A DNA stretch of 44,902 nucleotides from Agathobacter sp. (GTDB taxonomy: Bacteria > Bacillota > Clostridia > Lachnospirales > Lachnospiraceae). The number at the start of each line of letters is the position of its first letter. Position 1 is the first letter of the stretch. The stretch is from contig JAGAOC010000101.1 in the NCBI GenBank assembly GCA_017623935.1, positions 1 through 44,902 on the forward strand. Direction: 5' to 3'. Both the position numbers and the translations under genes were made by a program. Below are positions 25,231-32,661 of this stretch, in pieces. The notes beneath the pieces are model-generated. The model did no database searches. It was not told the origin of the DNA and saw nothing but the letters and a program-made list of their open reading frames with translations.

Positions 25231-25413
25231 CATATACAGAAAAAACTTTTCTCCCACGTCCAAAATTTTTGATAAAATGGTAAGGTTTTTACTAGTTTTT
25301 TCTGCATATGTCCAAATAAGTCGATCGGAGTGTTGTTTTTAAGCGAAATTTCAGAAAAGCTCAAGAAAATGCGCCTTTTTTGGACATGGGGAGAAGAAAA
25401 AAGTTGCATATGT
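25231..25413. repeat. Palindromic intergenic element (MITE/REP-like candidate)
   Basis: A stretch of about 183 bases bounded by CATATA/CATATG. The outer ends form an imperfect inverted repeat sharing CATATRCA, CTTTT, CTCCC and GTCCAAAA. Inside, CATATACAGAAAAAACT (25231-25247) and AGTTTTTTCTGCATATG (25294-25310) make a 17-base inverted repeat with one mismatch. A 68-residue open frame crosses it on the minus strand but has no ribosome site. It may be a non-autonomous mobile repeat or a structured RNA. Confidence 0.55.
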
Positions 25414-25466
25414 AAAATCCTTCTCCGGCAGCTCCTTAATCTGTTTCATGCCAATGCTCGGATTGT

Positions 25467-25545
25467 AGATTGAGCCGTGCAACTCTCTCTCGAATAATCA
25501 CGATAAGCGCGTCTGTATTTCATTCGCAGATTGAGTCGTGCAACT
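25467..25545. repeat. Direct repeats and inverted copy of the rpsR 3' end
   Basis: AGATTGAGYCGTGCAACT occurs at 25467-25484 and 25528-25545 (one mismatch). CGAATAATCACGATAAG (25491-25507) and CAGATTGAGT (25527-25536) together are an inverted copy of 25651-25677, which spans the rpsR stop codon and the bases just after it, but split by about 19 extra bases. Confidence 0.6.
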
Positions 25546-25599
25546 TTTGTGCCTTGCCGCTTCGCGACAAGCCACACGCGTTGCACTCTCATAAACAAC

Positions 25600-25640
25600 A
25601 AAAAAAGCACAATTTCATGCAAGCATGAATCGTGCTTTTT
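25600..25640. terminator. Terminator of rpsF-ssb-rpsR
   Basis: A hairpin of AAAAGCAC..CATGC / GCATG..GTGCTTTT (about 25603-25639). On the minus strand it is followed by TTTTTTTG. A T-run also stands on the plus side, so it could work in both directions. It begins 31 bases after the rpsR stop. Confidence 0.85.
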
Positions 25641-25670
25641 ATTATTGTTTACTCAATCTGCTTATCGCGA

Positions 25671-25934
25671 TTATTCGCAAACGTATGGCATCATAGCCAG
25701 ATGACGTGCTCTCTTGATTGCAACAGTAAGAGCTCTCTGATGTTTTGCACAGTTTCCTGTGATACGACGAGGAAGGATTTTTCCTCTTTCAGAGATGTAT
25801 CTCTTTAATTTGTTGATATCTTTATAATCGATGGTATTATCTTTACCACAGAATACACAAACTTTTTTTCTTCTACGCATTGGTCTTCTCTTCATAGAAG
25901 CACCTTCGTGATCAGCTGCCTTATTAAAAGCCAT
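25671..25934 (-). CDS. rpsR: 30S ribosomal protein S18
   Basis: An 87-residue S18 protein. Family motifs are [23 protein letters not shown] (CxxC variant near residues 26-29), [19 protein letters not shown] and [12 protein letters not shown]. It binds 16S rRNA with S6. The order S6-SSB-S18 is standard. A GGAGG site lies upstream of the ATG. The last codons belong to an inverted repeat with downstream DNA. Confidence 0.98.
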   Translation of the reverse strand: MAFNKAADHEGASMKRRPMRRRKKVCVFCGKDNTIDYKDINKLKRYISERGKILPRRITGNCAKHQRALTVAIKRARHLAMMPYVCE

Positions 25935-25984
25935 GGTTGTTACCTCCTTTAATATTTGCGGCGGTTGCCCGCTACATTCATTGA

Positions 25985-26425
25985 TTAGTTAAATGGTAAT
26001 TCTTCATCAATTCCATCTGGGATATTCATGAATCCATCTCCTGCAGCACTGCTTGGGGATGGTCTGTCAGAAGGCACGAAACCACCATTATTATCGCTGG
26101 AGCTCTTGCTCTCTGCGAATTCAACGTTCTCTACCACAACGTCTGTTGTGTAAACACGCTGACCATCTTTGTTGGTGTAGCTGCCTGTCTGAATCCGGCC
26201 TTCTAAAACGAACTTAGTTCCTTTACGACCGAATCGCTCCAGAAATTCTGCTGTTCTGCCAAAAGCAACACAGTTAATGAAATCCGCTGACTGCTCATCG
26301 TTGTCACGACGGAAACGACGATCTACTGCAAGTGAAAATCTTGCAATGGCAGTTGAGCTATCGCCCTGTGAATAGCGAACTTCTGCATCTCTGGTTAAGC
26401 GTCCCATAAGTATAACTTTATTCAT
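25985..26425 (-). CDS. ssb: Single-stranded DNA-binding protein
   Basis: A 146-residue SSB. The N-terminal OB fold (1-108) opens with [18 protein letters not shown] and holds [13 protein letters not shown] and [18 protein letters not shown] Ser/Gly/Pro-rich linker follows, then the acidic interaction tip [10 protein letters not shown]. It protects single-stranded DNA in replication and repair. It lies between rpsF and rpsR, as in most Bacillota. Confidence 0.98.
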   Translation of the reverse strand: MNKVILMGRLTRDAEVRYSQGDSSTAIARFSLAVDRRFRRDNDEQSADFINCVAFGRTAEFLERFGRKGTKFVLEGRIQTGSYTNKDGQRVYTTDVVVENVEFAESKSSSDNNGGFVPSDRPSPSSAAGDGFMNIPDGIDEELPFN

Positions 26426-26445
26426 ACGGTTTCCTCTTTTCTCTA

Positions 26446-26736
26446 TTACGCCTCGTCTTTTCTAACGCATAAGAAACGAAGAACATTATCCATAATACGG
26501 ATGTCCTGCTCTACAACAGCTGGAACTTCAGATGCTGCTTCGAACTGGATGAAATAGTAGAATGCTTCTGTCATTTTCTGAACTTCGTAAGCTAATTTCT
26601 TCTTACCCCATTCTTCTACTTCTGATACAACACCGCCTGCACGAGTGATATACTCTTTTGCTTTCTCAACGGTTGCTGTTCTCGCATCATCTTCGATCTT
26701 TGCACTAACAACGAGTGCTAATTCATATTTGTTCAT
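26446..26736 (-). CDS. rpsF: 30S ribosomal protein S6
   Basis: A 96-residue S6 protein starting MNKYELALVVSAKIEDD, with EEWGKKKLAYEVQKMTEAFY and the ending RIMDNVLRFLCVRKDEA. The ATG at 26734-26736 is chosen because GGAGGTAAC stands just upstream; the longer frame adds 11 residues with no ribosome site. First gene of rpsF-ssb-rpsR. The autoregulatory leader known in other Bacillota was not clearly recognised here. Confidence 0.97.
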   Translation of the reverse strand: MNKYELALVVSAKIEDDARTATVEKAKEYITRAGGVVSEVEEWGKKKLAYEVQKMTEAFYYFIQFEAASEVPAVVEQDIRIMDNVLRFLCVRKDEA

Positions 26737-26810
26737 GCGATTGTTACCTCCTTTTGGTCTCTGGCCCACGATTTTTCGTGAACAAGGAATTTAATATACC
26801 ACGAGTTAGA

Positions 26811-26839
26811 ATGATACCACGTTTTTCAAGGTTTCGCAA
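26811..26839 (-). promoter_or_regulatory. Candidate promoter of rpsF-ssb-rpsR
   Basis: Minus-strand -35 TTGCGA (26834-26839), a 17-base spacer and -10 TATCAT (26811-26816). The leader would be about 68 bases and holds a direct repeat of CGTGGTAT. Confidence 0.45.
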
Positions 26840-26855
26840 GCATTTTCTCTAAAAA

Positions 26856-27872
26856 TCATGAATTTTTCTGGTAAAAATATGGTCCAATGTCTTGTTCGTG
26901 GGTCTGAGCATAGGTCCAAGAGAAATCTGAGGCTATTACGATCACATCTACGAGCTGCTCTACTATATCGGCAGACAACTTACTGGCATTCTCAAGTTCA
27001 AACCCTAGATCATCAAAACTGCTTATCAGAATACATTTTTCTTTTCCCTGACCATTGTAAAACTGGATTGCTTCTGGTCCTTCTTTACTCTTTTGTATCT
27101 CATAACTGAAAAGATGCCATAAATATACACCGAAATTGCCATTTTTCAGGCACAACTTCTTGACTTTCTTCCAATCTGCACCTTCCGGAGTGAAATGGTG
27201 GAGCCATTCCTTCTTATAAGAAGTAACTTCTTTCTTTGTCAATTGACGGCTTTTGATTCCCAACCTCTCAAATTCTTCTGTAAAACGCTGTTTTGACTCT
27301 TCTTCGGAATCTTTTATAAATTTTATTCTCTTTATTGCATTTCCAATGATCTTGTGGATTTCCCAAAAACGAGGTTCTTCGTACATTTTTTCCTCACAAG
27401 GCTCATCTAACAGCCATTTCATATCCTCACACCAGAAGCGGACACAGATAAATCCTTCCGGCATTTCCGGGATCTCATCATCCCATTCATTATCCGCCAC
27501 TTTGAATTCAAACTGAAAAATCCCAATATTCACTCTTGGATCAGGAGTATCTATCTCCATATTATTTTCTAGAAATTCGTCCAATCTGACCCACTCCGTC
27601 TTAGGATGCTCCAAATAACTTCCATGGATCAAATAATAACCTCCGCAAGGAAATTCTCCCTTTCGGGAACAGCCAATATGCTCAATCTCGCAACAGACCG
27701 GATCAATTCCAAAGGACTCAAAGAATTGCTTTTCTTCTGGACTTAAGCTTTTACAGTATTCTGCAAAATTCCTATTTGCCTGATCCGCTTCCCTATTATA
27801 ATTAGCATAATATTCTTTTGTCTTTTCTATATCTACGGAAATCTTCCAATCTCCATACTGTACTACATTCAT
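26856..27872 (-). CDS. Protein with C-terminal DUF4275-like domain
   Basis: A 338-residue soluble protein. The C-terminal third (about 215-335) resembles DUF4275: a KKEVTSYKKEWLHHFTPEG start, LWHLFSYE, FYNGQGKEKCILISSF and the ending SDFSWTYAQTHEQDIGPYF. The N-terminal 200 residues are acidic and Trp-rich with Cys-containing CCEIEHIGCSRKGEF; no family recognised. No signal peptide. The ATG at 27870-27872 is preferred since GAGG lies 6 bases upstream; the ATG six codons earlier has none. Function unknown; DUF4275 proteins often occur in contact-dependent or immunity-like contexts, but no toxin is seen here. Confidence 0.75.
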   Translation of the reverse strand: MNVVQYGDWKISVDIEKTKEYYANYNREADQANRNFAEYCKSLSPEEKQFFESFGIDPVCCEIEHIGCSRKGEFPCGGYYLIHGSYLEHPKTEWVRLDEFLENNMEIDTPDPRVNIGIFQFEFKVADNEWDDEIPEMPEGFICVRFWCEDMKWLLDEPCEEKMYEEPRFWEIHKIIGNAIKRIKFIKDSEEESKQRFTEEFERLGIKSRQLTKKEVTSYKKEWLHHFTPEGADWKKVKKLCLKNGNFGVYLWHLFSYEIQKSKEGPEAIQFYNGQGKEKCILISSFDDLGFELENASKLSADIVEQLVDVIVIASDFSWTYAQTHEQDIGPYFYQKNS

Positions 27873-27942
27873 AAACGTCCTCTTTTTCATTTCTTAGCAA
27901 TTAAATTTTGCTATTCTGTCCGTAATCTCGCTCATATAGGAT

Positions 27943-28131
27943 TTAGTCTGCGGCTTTCCGAATCCCTTTTGTGTTCTTTTCTACCAGTTTTCTTGCCATC
28001 ATAACCTGGTGTCCGCAGCCTAAACATTTCAAACGAAAATCTGCTCCTACCCGGAGGACTTCCCACTCACTGCTGCCACAGGGATGCTGCTTTTTTAATT
28101 TTACAATATCTCCGATTTCATATACTGTCAC
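27943..28131 (-). CDS. DUF951 family protein
   Basis: A 62-residue protein with the DUF951 pattern: GDIVKLKKQHPCGSSEWEV, RVGADFRLKCLGCGHQVMM. CxxC and a further Cys suggest a small zinc- or nucleic-acid-binding beta fold. The likely start is GTG at 28129-28131 with AAGGAG 7 bases upstream; an in-frame TTG nine codons earlier lies before that site. Found in many Bacillota; role unknown. Confidence 0.88.
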   Translation of the reverse strand: MTVYEIGDIVKLKKQHPCGSSEWEVLRVGADFRLKCLGCGHQVMMARKLVEKNTKGIRKAAD

Positions 28132-28193
28132 GGTATTTCTCCTTTTCTTAACTCCCAAGAAACAATCTCCAAATTGCTTCCAAGGTCATAACT

Positions 28194-28916
28194 TTAAATC
28201 TCAATCTGGGAAAAGACGGTTCCTAAACCTTCCTGAATCAACAGATCTGCTTTTTTGTCCATTGGCGTGGCGCTTTTATTGATGAGCACCAGTTTATTTT
28301 CCTTGTAATAATCAATCAGACCCGCTGCCGGATACACAGACAGGGAAGTTCCTCCCACAATGAGCAGATCCGCATGGCTTATGTAATAAATGGAATCCTG
28401 CAAGGTCTTACTGTCTAATCCTTCTTCGTAAAGTACCACGTCTGGCTTCACCCCGCCGCCACATTTGGAACATTTCGGAACTTCTTCTCCTTTTAAAATG
28501 TCCTCTGCAGAATAAAATTCCCCACAGTTTTCGCAGTAGTTGCGCAGCGTACTTCCGTGCAATTCCAGCACATTCTTACTGCCGGCTTTCTGATGGAGTC
28601 CGTCTATGTTCTGAGTCACAACTGCCTTACATTTTCCGGCTGCCTCCAACTGCGCCAGCTTGATGTGGGTAATATTCGGCTCTACATCCAGACAGATCAT
28701 TTTATTCCGATAGAACCGATAGAATTCTTTTGTGTTCTTTCTATAAAATGTATGGCTCAAAATGGTCTCTGGAGGGTAGTCATACTGCTGATTATAAAGC
28801 CCGTCCACACTACGAAAATCCGGGATCCCGCTTTCCGTGGATACACCCGCTCCTCCGAAAAAGACGATATTATTTGAGTTTTTTACCATTTCTAAGAATT
28901 GTTCAATTGCAGTCAT
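28194..28916 (-). CDS. cobB: NAD-dependent protein deacylase (sirtuin)
   Basis: A 240-residue SIR2-family enzyme. NAD-binding motifs are GAGVSTESGIPDFRS, TQNIDGLHQKAG (catalytic His in the following LELHGS) and GTSLSVYPAAG. Two Cys pairs, CENCGEF and CSKCGGG, make the zinc site. It removes acyl groups from lysines using NAD. It stands between the DUF951 gene and trkA with gaps of 35 and about 56 bases. ATG with AAGGAGG. Confidence 0.95.
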   Translation of the reverse strand: MTAIEQFLEMVKNSNNIVFFGGAGVSTESGIPDFRSVDGLYNQQYDYPPETILSHTFYRKNTKEFYRFYRNKMICLDVEPNITHIKLAQLEAAGKCKAVVTQNIDGLHQKAGSKNVLELHGSTLRNYCENCGEFYSAEDILKGEEVPKCSKCGGGVKPDVVLYEEGLDSKTLQDSIYYISHADLLIVGGTSLSVYPAAGLIDYYKENKLVLINKSATPMDKKADLLIQEGLGTVFSQIEI

Positions 28917-28972
28917 GACGTTCCTCCTTTTTATTTGCGCTATATCATGAAATGTGCCTCTTCCATTAAATG

Positions 28973-29623
28973 TTAGATCTTATTTAAGATCTTCTCTACA
29001 TCTTCATTTTTTCCAAGTACCATTAAATGCTCGCCCTGGCAGAAGACATAATCTGGATCTGGAAGGATATTGCTCTTTTCTTCCTGTTTTGTTCCAATAA
29101 TATTGATCCTGTATTTTGCGCGAAGATTCAGCTCTTTCATACTGTGACCGATCCACTCCTGTAATACTGGAATCTCATAGATGGAGTAGTCCTCATCCAG
29201 TTCCATATAATCAAAAACATGGTCTGCACTACATCTTTTTGCCAGATTCTCTGCGATATCCCGGTCTGGATAAATGACTTCATCTGCGCCATTTTTCAGC
29301 AAAAACTTAGCATGTACATCCCGATTTGCTTTACTGATGACGTATTTTGCGCCCATTTCCTTTACAAGACTGGTAACTTCCAGACTACTCTGGAAATTGG
29401 TTCCAATGCAGACAAATACGATATCAAAATTCCCCACTCCCAGGCTTTTGATGACCTGTGGATTGGTACAGTCACCGATCTGCACATTGGTTACCTTATA
29501 GATTAGGTCTGTTACATTTTCCTCTTCATTATCTACTACCATGACATCATTACCCAATGCCACCAGGTTATTACAAAGGTGATGTCCGAATTTACCCATT
29601 CCAATGATTAATACTGATTTCAT
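28973..29623 (-). CDS. trkA: Potassium uptake regulator TrkA/KtrA
   Basis: A 216-residue RCK protein. The N-terminal Rossmann fold has GMGKFGHHLC (7-16) and an acidic VVDNEEENV end of the second strand; a TrkA-C domain follows (about 135-216). It forms the cytoplasmic gating ring for the TrkH/KtrB pore encoded directly upstream, binding nucleotides and often c-di-AMP in its C domain. It starts 10 bases after trkH. ATG with GGAGAG. Confidence 0.94.
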   Translation of the reverse strand: MKSVLIIGMGKFGHHLCNNLVALGNDVMVVDNEEENVTDLIYKVTNVQIGDCTNPQVIKSLGVGNFDIVFVCIGTNFQSSLEVTSLVKEMGAKYVISKANRDVHAKFLLKNGADEVIYPDRDIAENLAKRCSADHVFDYMELDEDYSIYEIPVLQEWIGHSMKELNLRAKYRINIIGTKQEEKSNILPDPDYVFCQGEHLMVLGKNEDVEKILNKI

Positions 29624-29633
29624 GTCTCTCTCC

Positions 29634-30989
29634 TTAACCGATGCTTATTTTCTCTTCCGGCATTTTTAAAAGCTGCCCATTCTCTTTTTTCATAAGGGAC
29701 AGGGCGAAAGTCATACTGCCAATTCTTCCGCAATACATTAAAAATGCGATCAAAACTCTACCAATGGTATTTAAGTCTCTTGTAATCCCTGTAGTCATAC
29801 CTACGGTACTGATCGCAGATATGGTTTCAAACAACACATCTTCCATAGGAAGATCACTAGTTGCCAGAATGATCATACCACTACATAGAGCAAGACCCAA
29901 ATTCAATCCAATGACCATGGCTGCTTTTTTGATGATCTCACTGTTGATCCTTCTGTGAAACACATTGCTTCCAGATTCATTTTTCAAGCTGGAAACGATA
30001 TAGATAAACATTACCATTACCGTAGTAGTCTTGGCACCTCCGGCCGTTGATCCTGGGCTTCCACCGATAAACATTAGTATCATGGTCAAAAGCTTACTAG
30101 AAGAGTCCAACGCCGCAGTATCTACCGTATTAAATCCCGCGGTTCTGGCTGTTACAGATCCAAAGAAGGAAGCTAATATCTTTTCTCCCAAATTCATCTC
30201 CGCCACAGTATTATTATATTCAAACAGAAGCATAAGAACTGTACCTGCTATCAAAAGAAAGATCGTACAGGATAGTACTAATTTTGTATGAAGTGTGTAC
30301 TGTTTCCAATGAAATTTCTTAACGCTGAGCTCATCCCACACTACAAATCCTAGACCACCCAAAATGATCAGTGCTGATACGGTCAGATTGACGACGGGAT
30401 CATTTACATAGGCGCAAAGAGAGTTATAAGGGGTCTGATATCCCATCAGATCAAATCCGGCATTACAAAATGCGGATATCGAATGAAAGACTCCGTAATA
30501 GATTCCCTCCAATATTCCATGTTCCGGCATGAAACGAATCGTCAGGATCACAGCTCCGATTCCTTCTATTATAATGGTCCCTGCTATGATCTTCTTGGTG
30601 AGTTTTACTATTCCACCAATTTCCATAGCATTGACGCTCTCTTTTAAAAGATCTCTCTGTCGAAGCCCGATCCTCCTGCGAAATACCATGGCGAATCCTA
30701 CCGCAATGGTCAAAAAGCCAAGTCCACCGATCTGTATTAATGTAATAATAACCAACTGCCCAAACAGACTCCAATGAGTAAAGGTATCTACTACGATCAA
30801 TCCCGTTACGCAAGTGGTACTGGTGGCAGTGAATAATGCGTCCATAAAACTTGTCCATTCTCCTGACCTAGAAGAGATTGGAAGCATCAGCATAAACGTT
30901 CCCAGCATGATGATCAGAAAAAATCCCAGTGCAATAAACTGCACCTGATTTAATCTTGTATGCGGACGTCTTTCTATCAATCCATTCAT
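29634..30989 (-). CDS. trkH: Potassium transporter TrkH/KtrB
   Basis: A 451-residue membrane protein of the Trk/Ktr/HKT family. Four pore repeats are seen, with selectivity-loop segments TTCVTGL, SISAFCNAGFDL, TARTAGFNTVD and TVGMTTGI. The size is nearer KtrB (about 450) than TrkH (480 or more). With trkA it forms a K+ uptake system. gdpP in the same window turns over c-di-AMP, a frequent inhibitor of Ktr. A promoter lies about 140 bases upstream. Confidence 0.94.
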   Translation of the reverse strand: MNGLIERRPHTRLNQVQFIALGFFLIIMLGTFMLMLPISSRSGEWTSFMDALFTATSTTCVTGLIVVDTFTHWSLFGQLVIITLIQIGGLGFLTIAVGFAMVFRRRIGLRQRDLLKESVNAMEIGGIVKLTKKIIAGTIIIEGIGAVILTIRFMPEHGILEGIYYGVFHSISAFCNAGFDLMGYQTPYNSLCAYVNDPVVNLTVSALIILGGLGFVVWDELSVKKFHWKQYTLHTKLVLSCTIFLLIAGTVLMLLFEYNNTVAEMNLGEKILASFFGSVTARTAGFNTVDTAALDSSSKLLTMILMFIGGSPGSTAGGAKTTTVMVMFIYIVSSLKNESGSNVFHRRINSEIIKKAAMVIGLNLGLALCSGMIILATSDLPMEDVLFETISAISTVGMTTGITRDLNTIGRVLIAFLMYCGRIGSMTFALSLMKKENGQLLKMPEEKISIG

Positions 30990-31132
30990 TCTACTATCCT
31001 TCTATTTTCTTAATCCTCTTTCATTCTACATTGTCCAATCCTAAAGCCCTAGACCTTCTTGTACTTTGTGGACATATTCCTCATCACACCCAACACAAGC
31101 GCAGATTCTTCTACTCCATCTCTTCTGTAAGA

Positions 31133-31161
31133 ATTATACGAAAAAAATATTCAACAGACAA
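31133..31161 (-). promoter_or_regulatory. trkH-trkA promoter with long leader
   Basis: Minus-strand -35 TTGTCT (31156-31161), a 17-base spacer and -10 TATAAT (31133-31138). The leader to the trkH ATG is about 137 bases and has small complementary segments (CTTGTG/CACAAAG). No known riboswitch motif, including that of the c-di-AMP riboswitch, was recognised in it. Confidence 0.55.
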
Positions 31162-31177
31162 CTGTTTACTCGTAAAT

Positions 31178-31204
31178 AAAAAAAGGTGGTCGTCATAGCC
31201 ACCT
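31178..31204 (-). terminator. Terminator of the initiator tRNA gene
   Basis: AGGTGG (31184-31189) and CCACCT (31199-31204) form the stem. On the minus strand it is followed by a T-run (TTTTTTTATTT). It lies 5 bases after the tRNA. Confidence 0.85.
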
Positions 31205-31208
31205 CTAG

Positions 31209-31282
<74 letters not shown>

Positions 31283-31295
31283 TCGTATGTTACAC

Positions 31296-31324
31296 ATTAT
31301 AGTTCCGCTTTTTTGAAAAGTCAA
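31296..31324 (-). promoter_or_regulatory. Promoter of tRNA-fMet
   Basis: Minus-strand -35 TTGACT (31319-31324), a 17-base spacer and -10 TATAAT (31296-31301), ending 14 bases before the tRNA 5' end. Confidence 0.85.
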
Positions 31325-31342
31325 CCCCTCGCTCCCATGGTA

Positions 31343-31370
31343 TTGCGCATATGGTGTTGCGCATATGGTG
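31343..31370. repeat. Two tandem copies of a 14-base unit
   Basis: TTGCGCATATGGTG occurs twice without gap (31343-31356 and 31357-31370), flanked on both sides by CCCATGG. It lies between spmB and the tRNA promoter. Its role is not clear. Confidence 0.8.
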
Positions 31371-31403
31371 TCGTTCCCATGGCACCATGACCCGGAAACA
31401 CCA

Positions 31404-31934
31404 TTACGAAACCATTAGTTTGGCAATGAGAACACTGGAAACGATTCCAACTATTGTGGAAAACAGCGCTCCCGCCAAAGTATACCGCGTCTTAGTCACC
31501 TTCGCCGCCATGAAATAAACCGACATGGTGTAGAAAATGGTCTCTGTGCAGCTTAGCATAATGGAAGCAGCCAACCCTAAAAAAGAATCCGTACCGAACT
31601 GCTTATAGAGATCTAAGAGCAATCCTGTCGCAGCGGAGGAGGATACCATTTTCACAAGAGCGATAGGCAAGAGTTCTGTGGTGGTACCCAGTCCCCCCAG
31701 GAGTTTTCCCAGAAGTTCTGACAAAAAATCCAGAAATCCCGAAGCTCTTAGGACTCCTACAGCCACCATAAGCCCGATCAAAGTAGGCAATAACTGTACA
31801 GCGGTCTTAATACCGCTCTTGGCTCCCGTTAGGAAATCCTCATACACATTCTGTTTTTTTACAAGACCTGTTCCTACTATATAAAGAAGTAACAGTGGAA
31901 TGATGGCTTCCGAGAGATATAAAAGCATCTTCAT
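31404..31934 (-). CDS. spmB: Spore maturation protein SpmB
   Basis: A 176-residue membrane protein of the SpmB/nucleoside-recognition (Gate) family. It has YIVGTGLVKKQNVYEDFLTGAKSG and LPTLIGLMVAVGVLRASG, followed by LLGGLGTTTELLPIALVKMV. With SpmA it supports spore-core dehydration in Bacillus. Its ATG overlaps the spmA stop by one base. ATG preceded by a weak site. The presence of the pair indicates a sporulation-related background. Confidence 0.92.
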   Translation of the reverse strand: MKMLLYLSEAIIPLLLLYIVGTGLVKKQNVYEDFLTGAKSGIKTAVQLLPTLIGLMVAVGVLRASGFLDFLSELLGKLLGGLGTTTELLPIALVKMVSSSAATGLLLDLYKQFGTDSFLGLAASIMLSCTETIFYTMSVYFMAAKVTKTRYTLAGALFSTIVGIVSSVLIAKLMVS

Positions 31935-32533
31935 TATAATATATTCCTTTTTCCAAAAAATATTCTTCTTATTTTGATAAAAAGTACTGCTGCTACTGTA
32001 GAGATCAAAGTAGCTACTATAGCTGGCCCTACAATTGCTGAAGGATTTGCCGATCCATACTGGCTTCGATAGGCAATGATGTTGACCGGAATAAGTTGTA
32101 AAGAAGATATGTTGATGATCAAAAAGTCACACATGGCATCCGAGGCAATTGCAGGTCTATCTTCTGGGTCAGACAGAGTCTTTAACTCTTCCATCGCACT
32201 TAACCCCGCGGGTGTAGCCGCTGATCCCAGACCAAAGATATTGGCTATCATATTGGTAGCTATATGCCCTCTGGCAGGATGACCTTTAGGCACCTGAGGA
32301 AACAGAAACGAGATAACCGGTTCCATGATCTGTTCCATTTTCTTTAAAAGACCGATCTTCTGAGCAATTTCCATGATCCCCGACCAAAATGCCAGCACAG
32401 CCACCATGGTAATGCAAAGAGATACTCCTTCCTGAGCCGAGGAAATTGCTGCTTCCGTTACCTCCTGTAAATTTCCGGAAATAGCTCCATACACCACTCC
32501 CAGAAGGATCATGCCACCCCATAAATAGTTCAT
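31934..32533 (-). CDS. spmA: Spore maturation protein SpmA
   Basis: A 199-residue membrane protein of the SpmA family. Motifs are MNYLWGGMILLGVVYG, ATNMIANIFGLGSAATPAGL and SDAMCDFLIINISSLQLIP. It works with SpmB, encoded next. The start is taken at the ATG 32531-32533, since GAGG lies 5 bases upstream; an ATG five codons earlier lacks a ribosome site. Confidence 0.93.
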   Translation of the reverse strand: MNYLWGGMILLGVVYGAISGNLQEVTEAAISSAQEGVSLCITMVAVLAFWSGIMEIAQKIGLLKKMEQIMEPVISFLFPQVPKGHPARGHIATNMIANIFGLGSAATPAGLSAMEELKTLSDPEDRPAIASDAMCDFLIINISSLQLIPVNIIAYRSQYGSANPSAIVGPAIVATLISTVAAVLFIKIRRIFFGKRNIL

Positions 32534-32661
32534 GAAAGCCTCTTTCATGCGCTTTTTTATATGATATGCTACTGAACCTTCCCTTGTGACAAAAGAATTT
32601 TTGTTCTTGTATACACAATTTCTACATATGATGAAGTAATGATCGCTTTCAGGTATGCTCT

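Noticed and set aside
25203..25409. 68-residue minus-strand frame in the gene-free region
   Set aside because: No ribosome site; it simply spans the palindromic element, which explains the sequence better.
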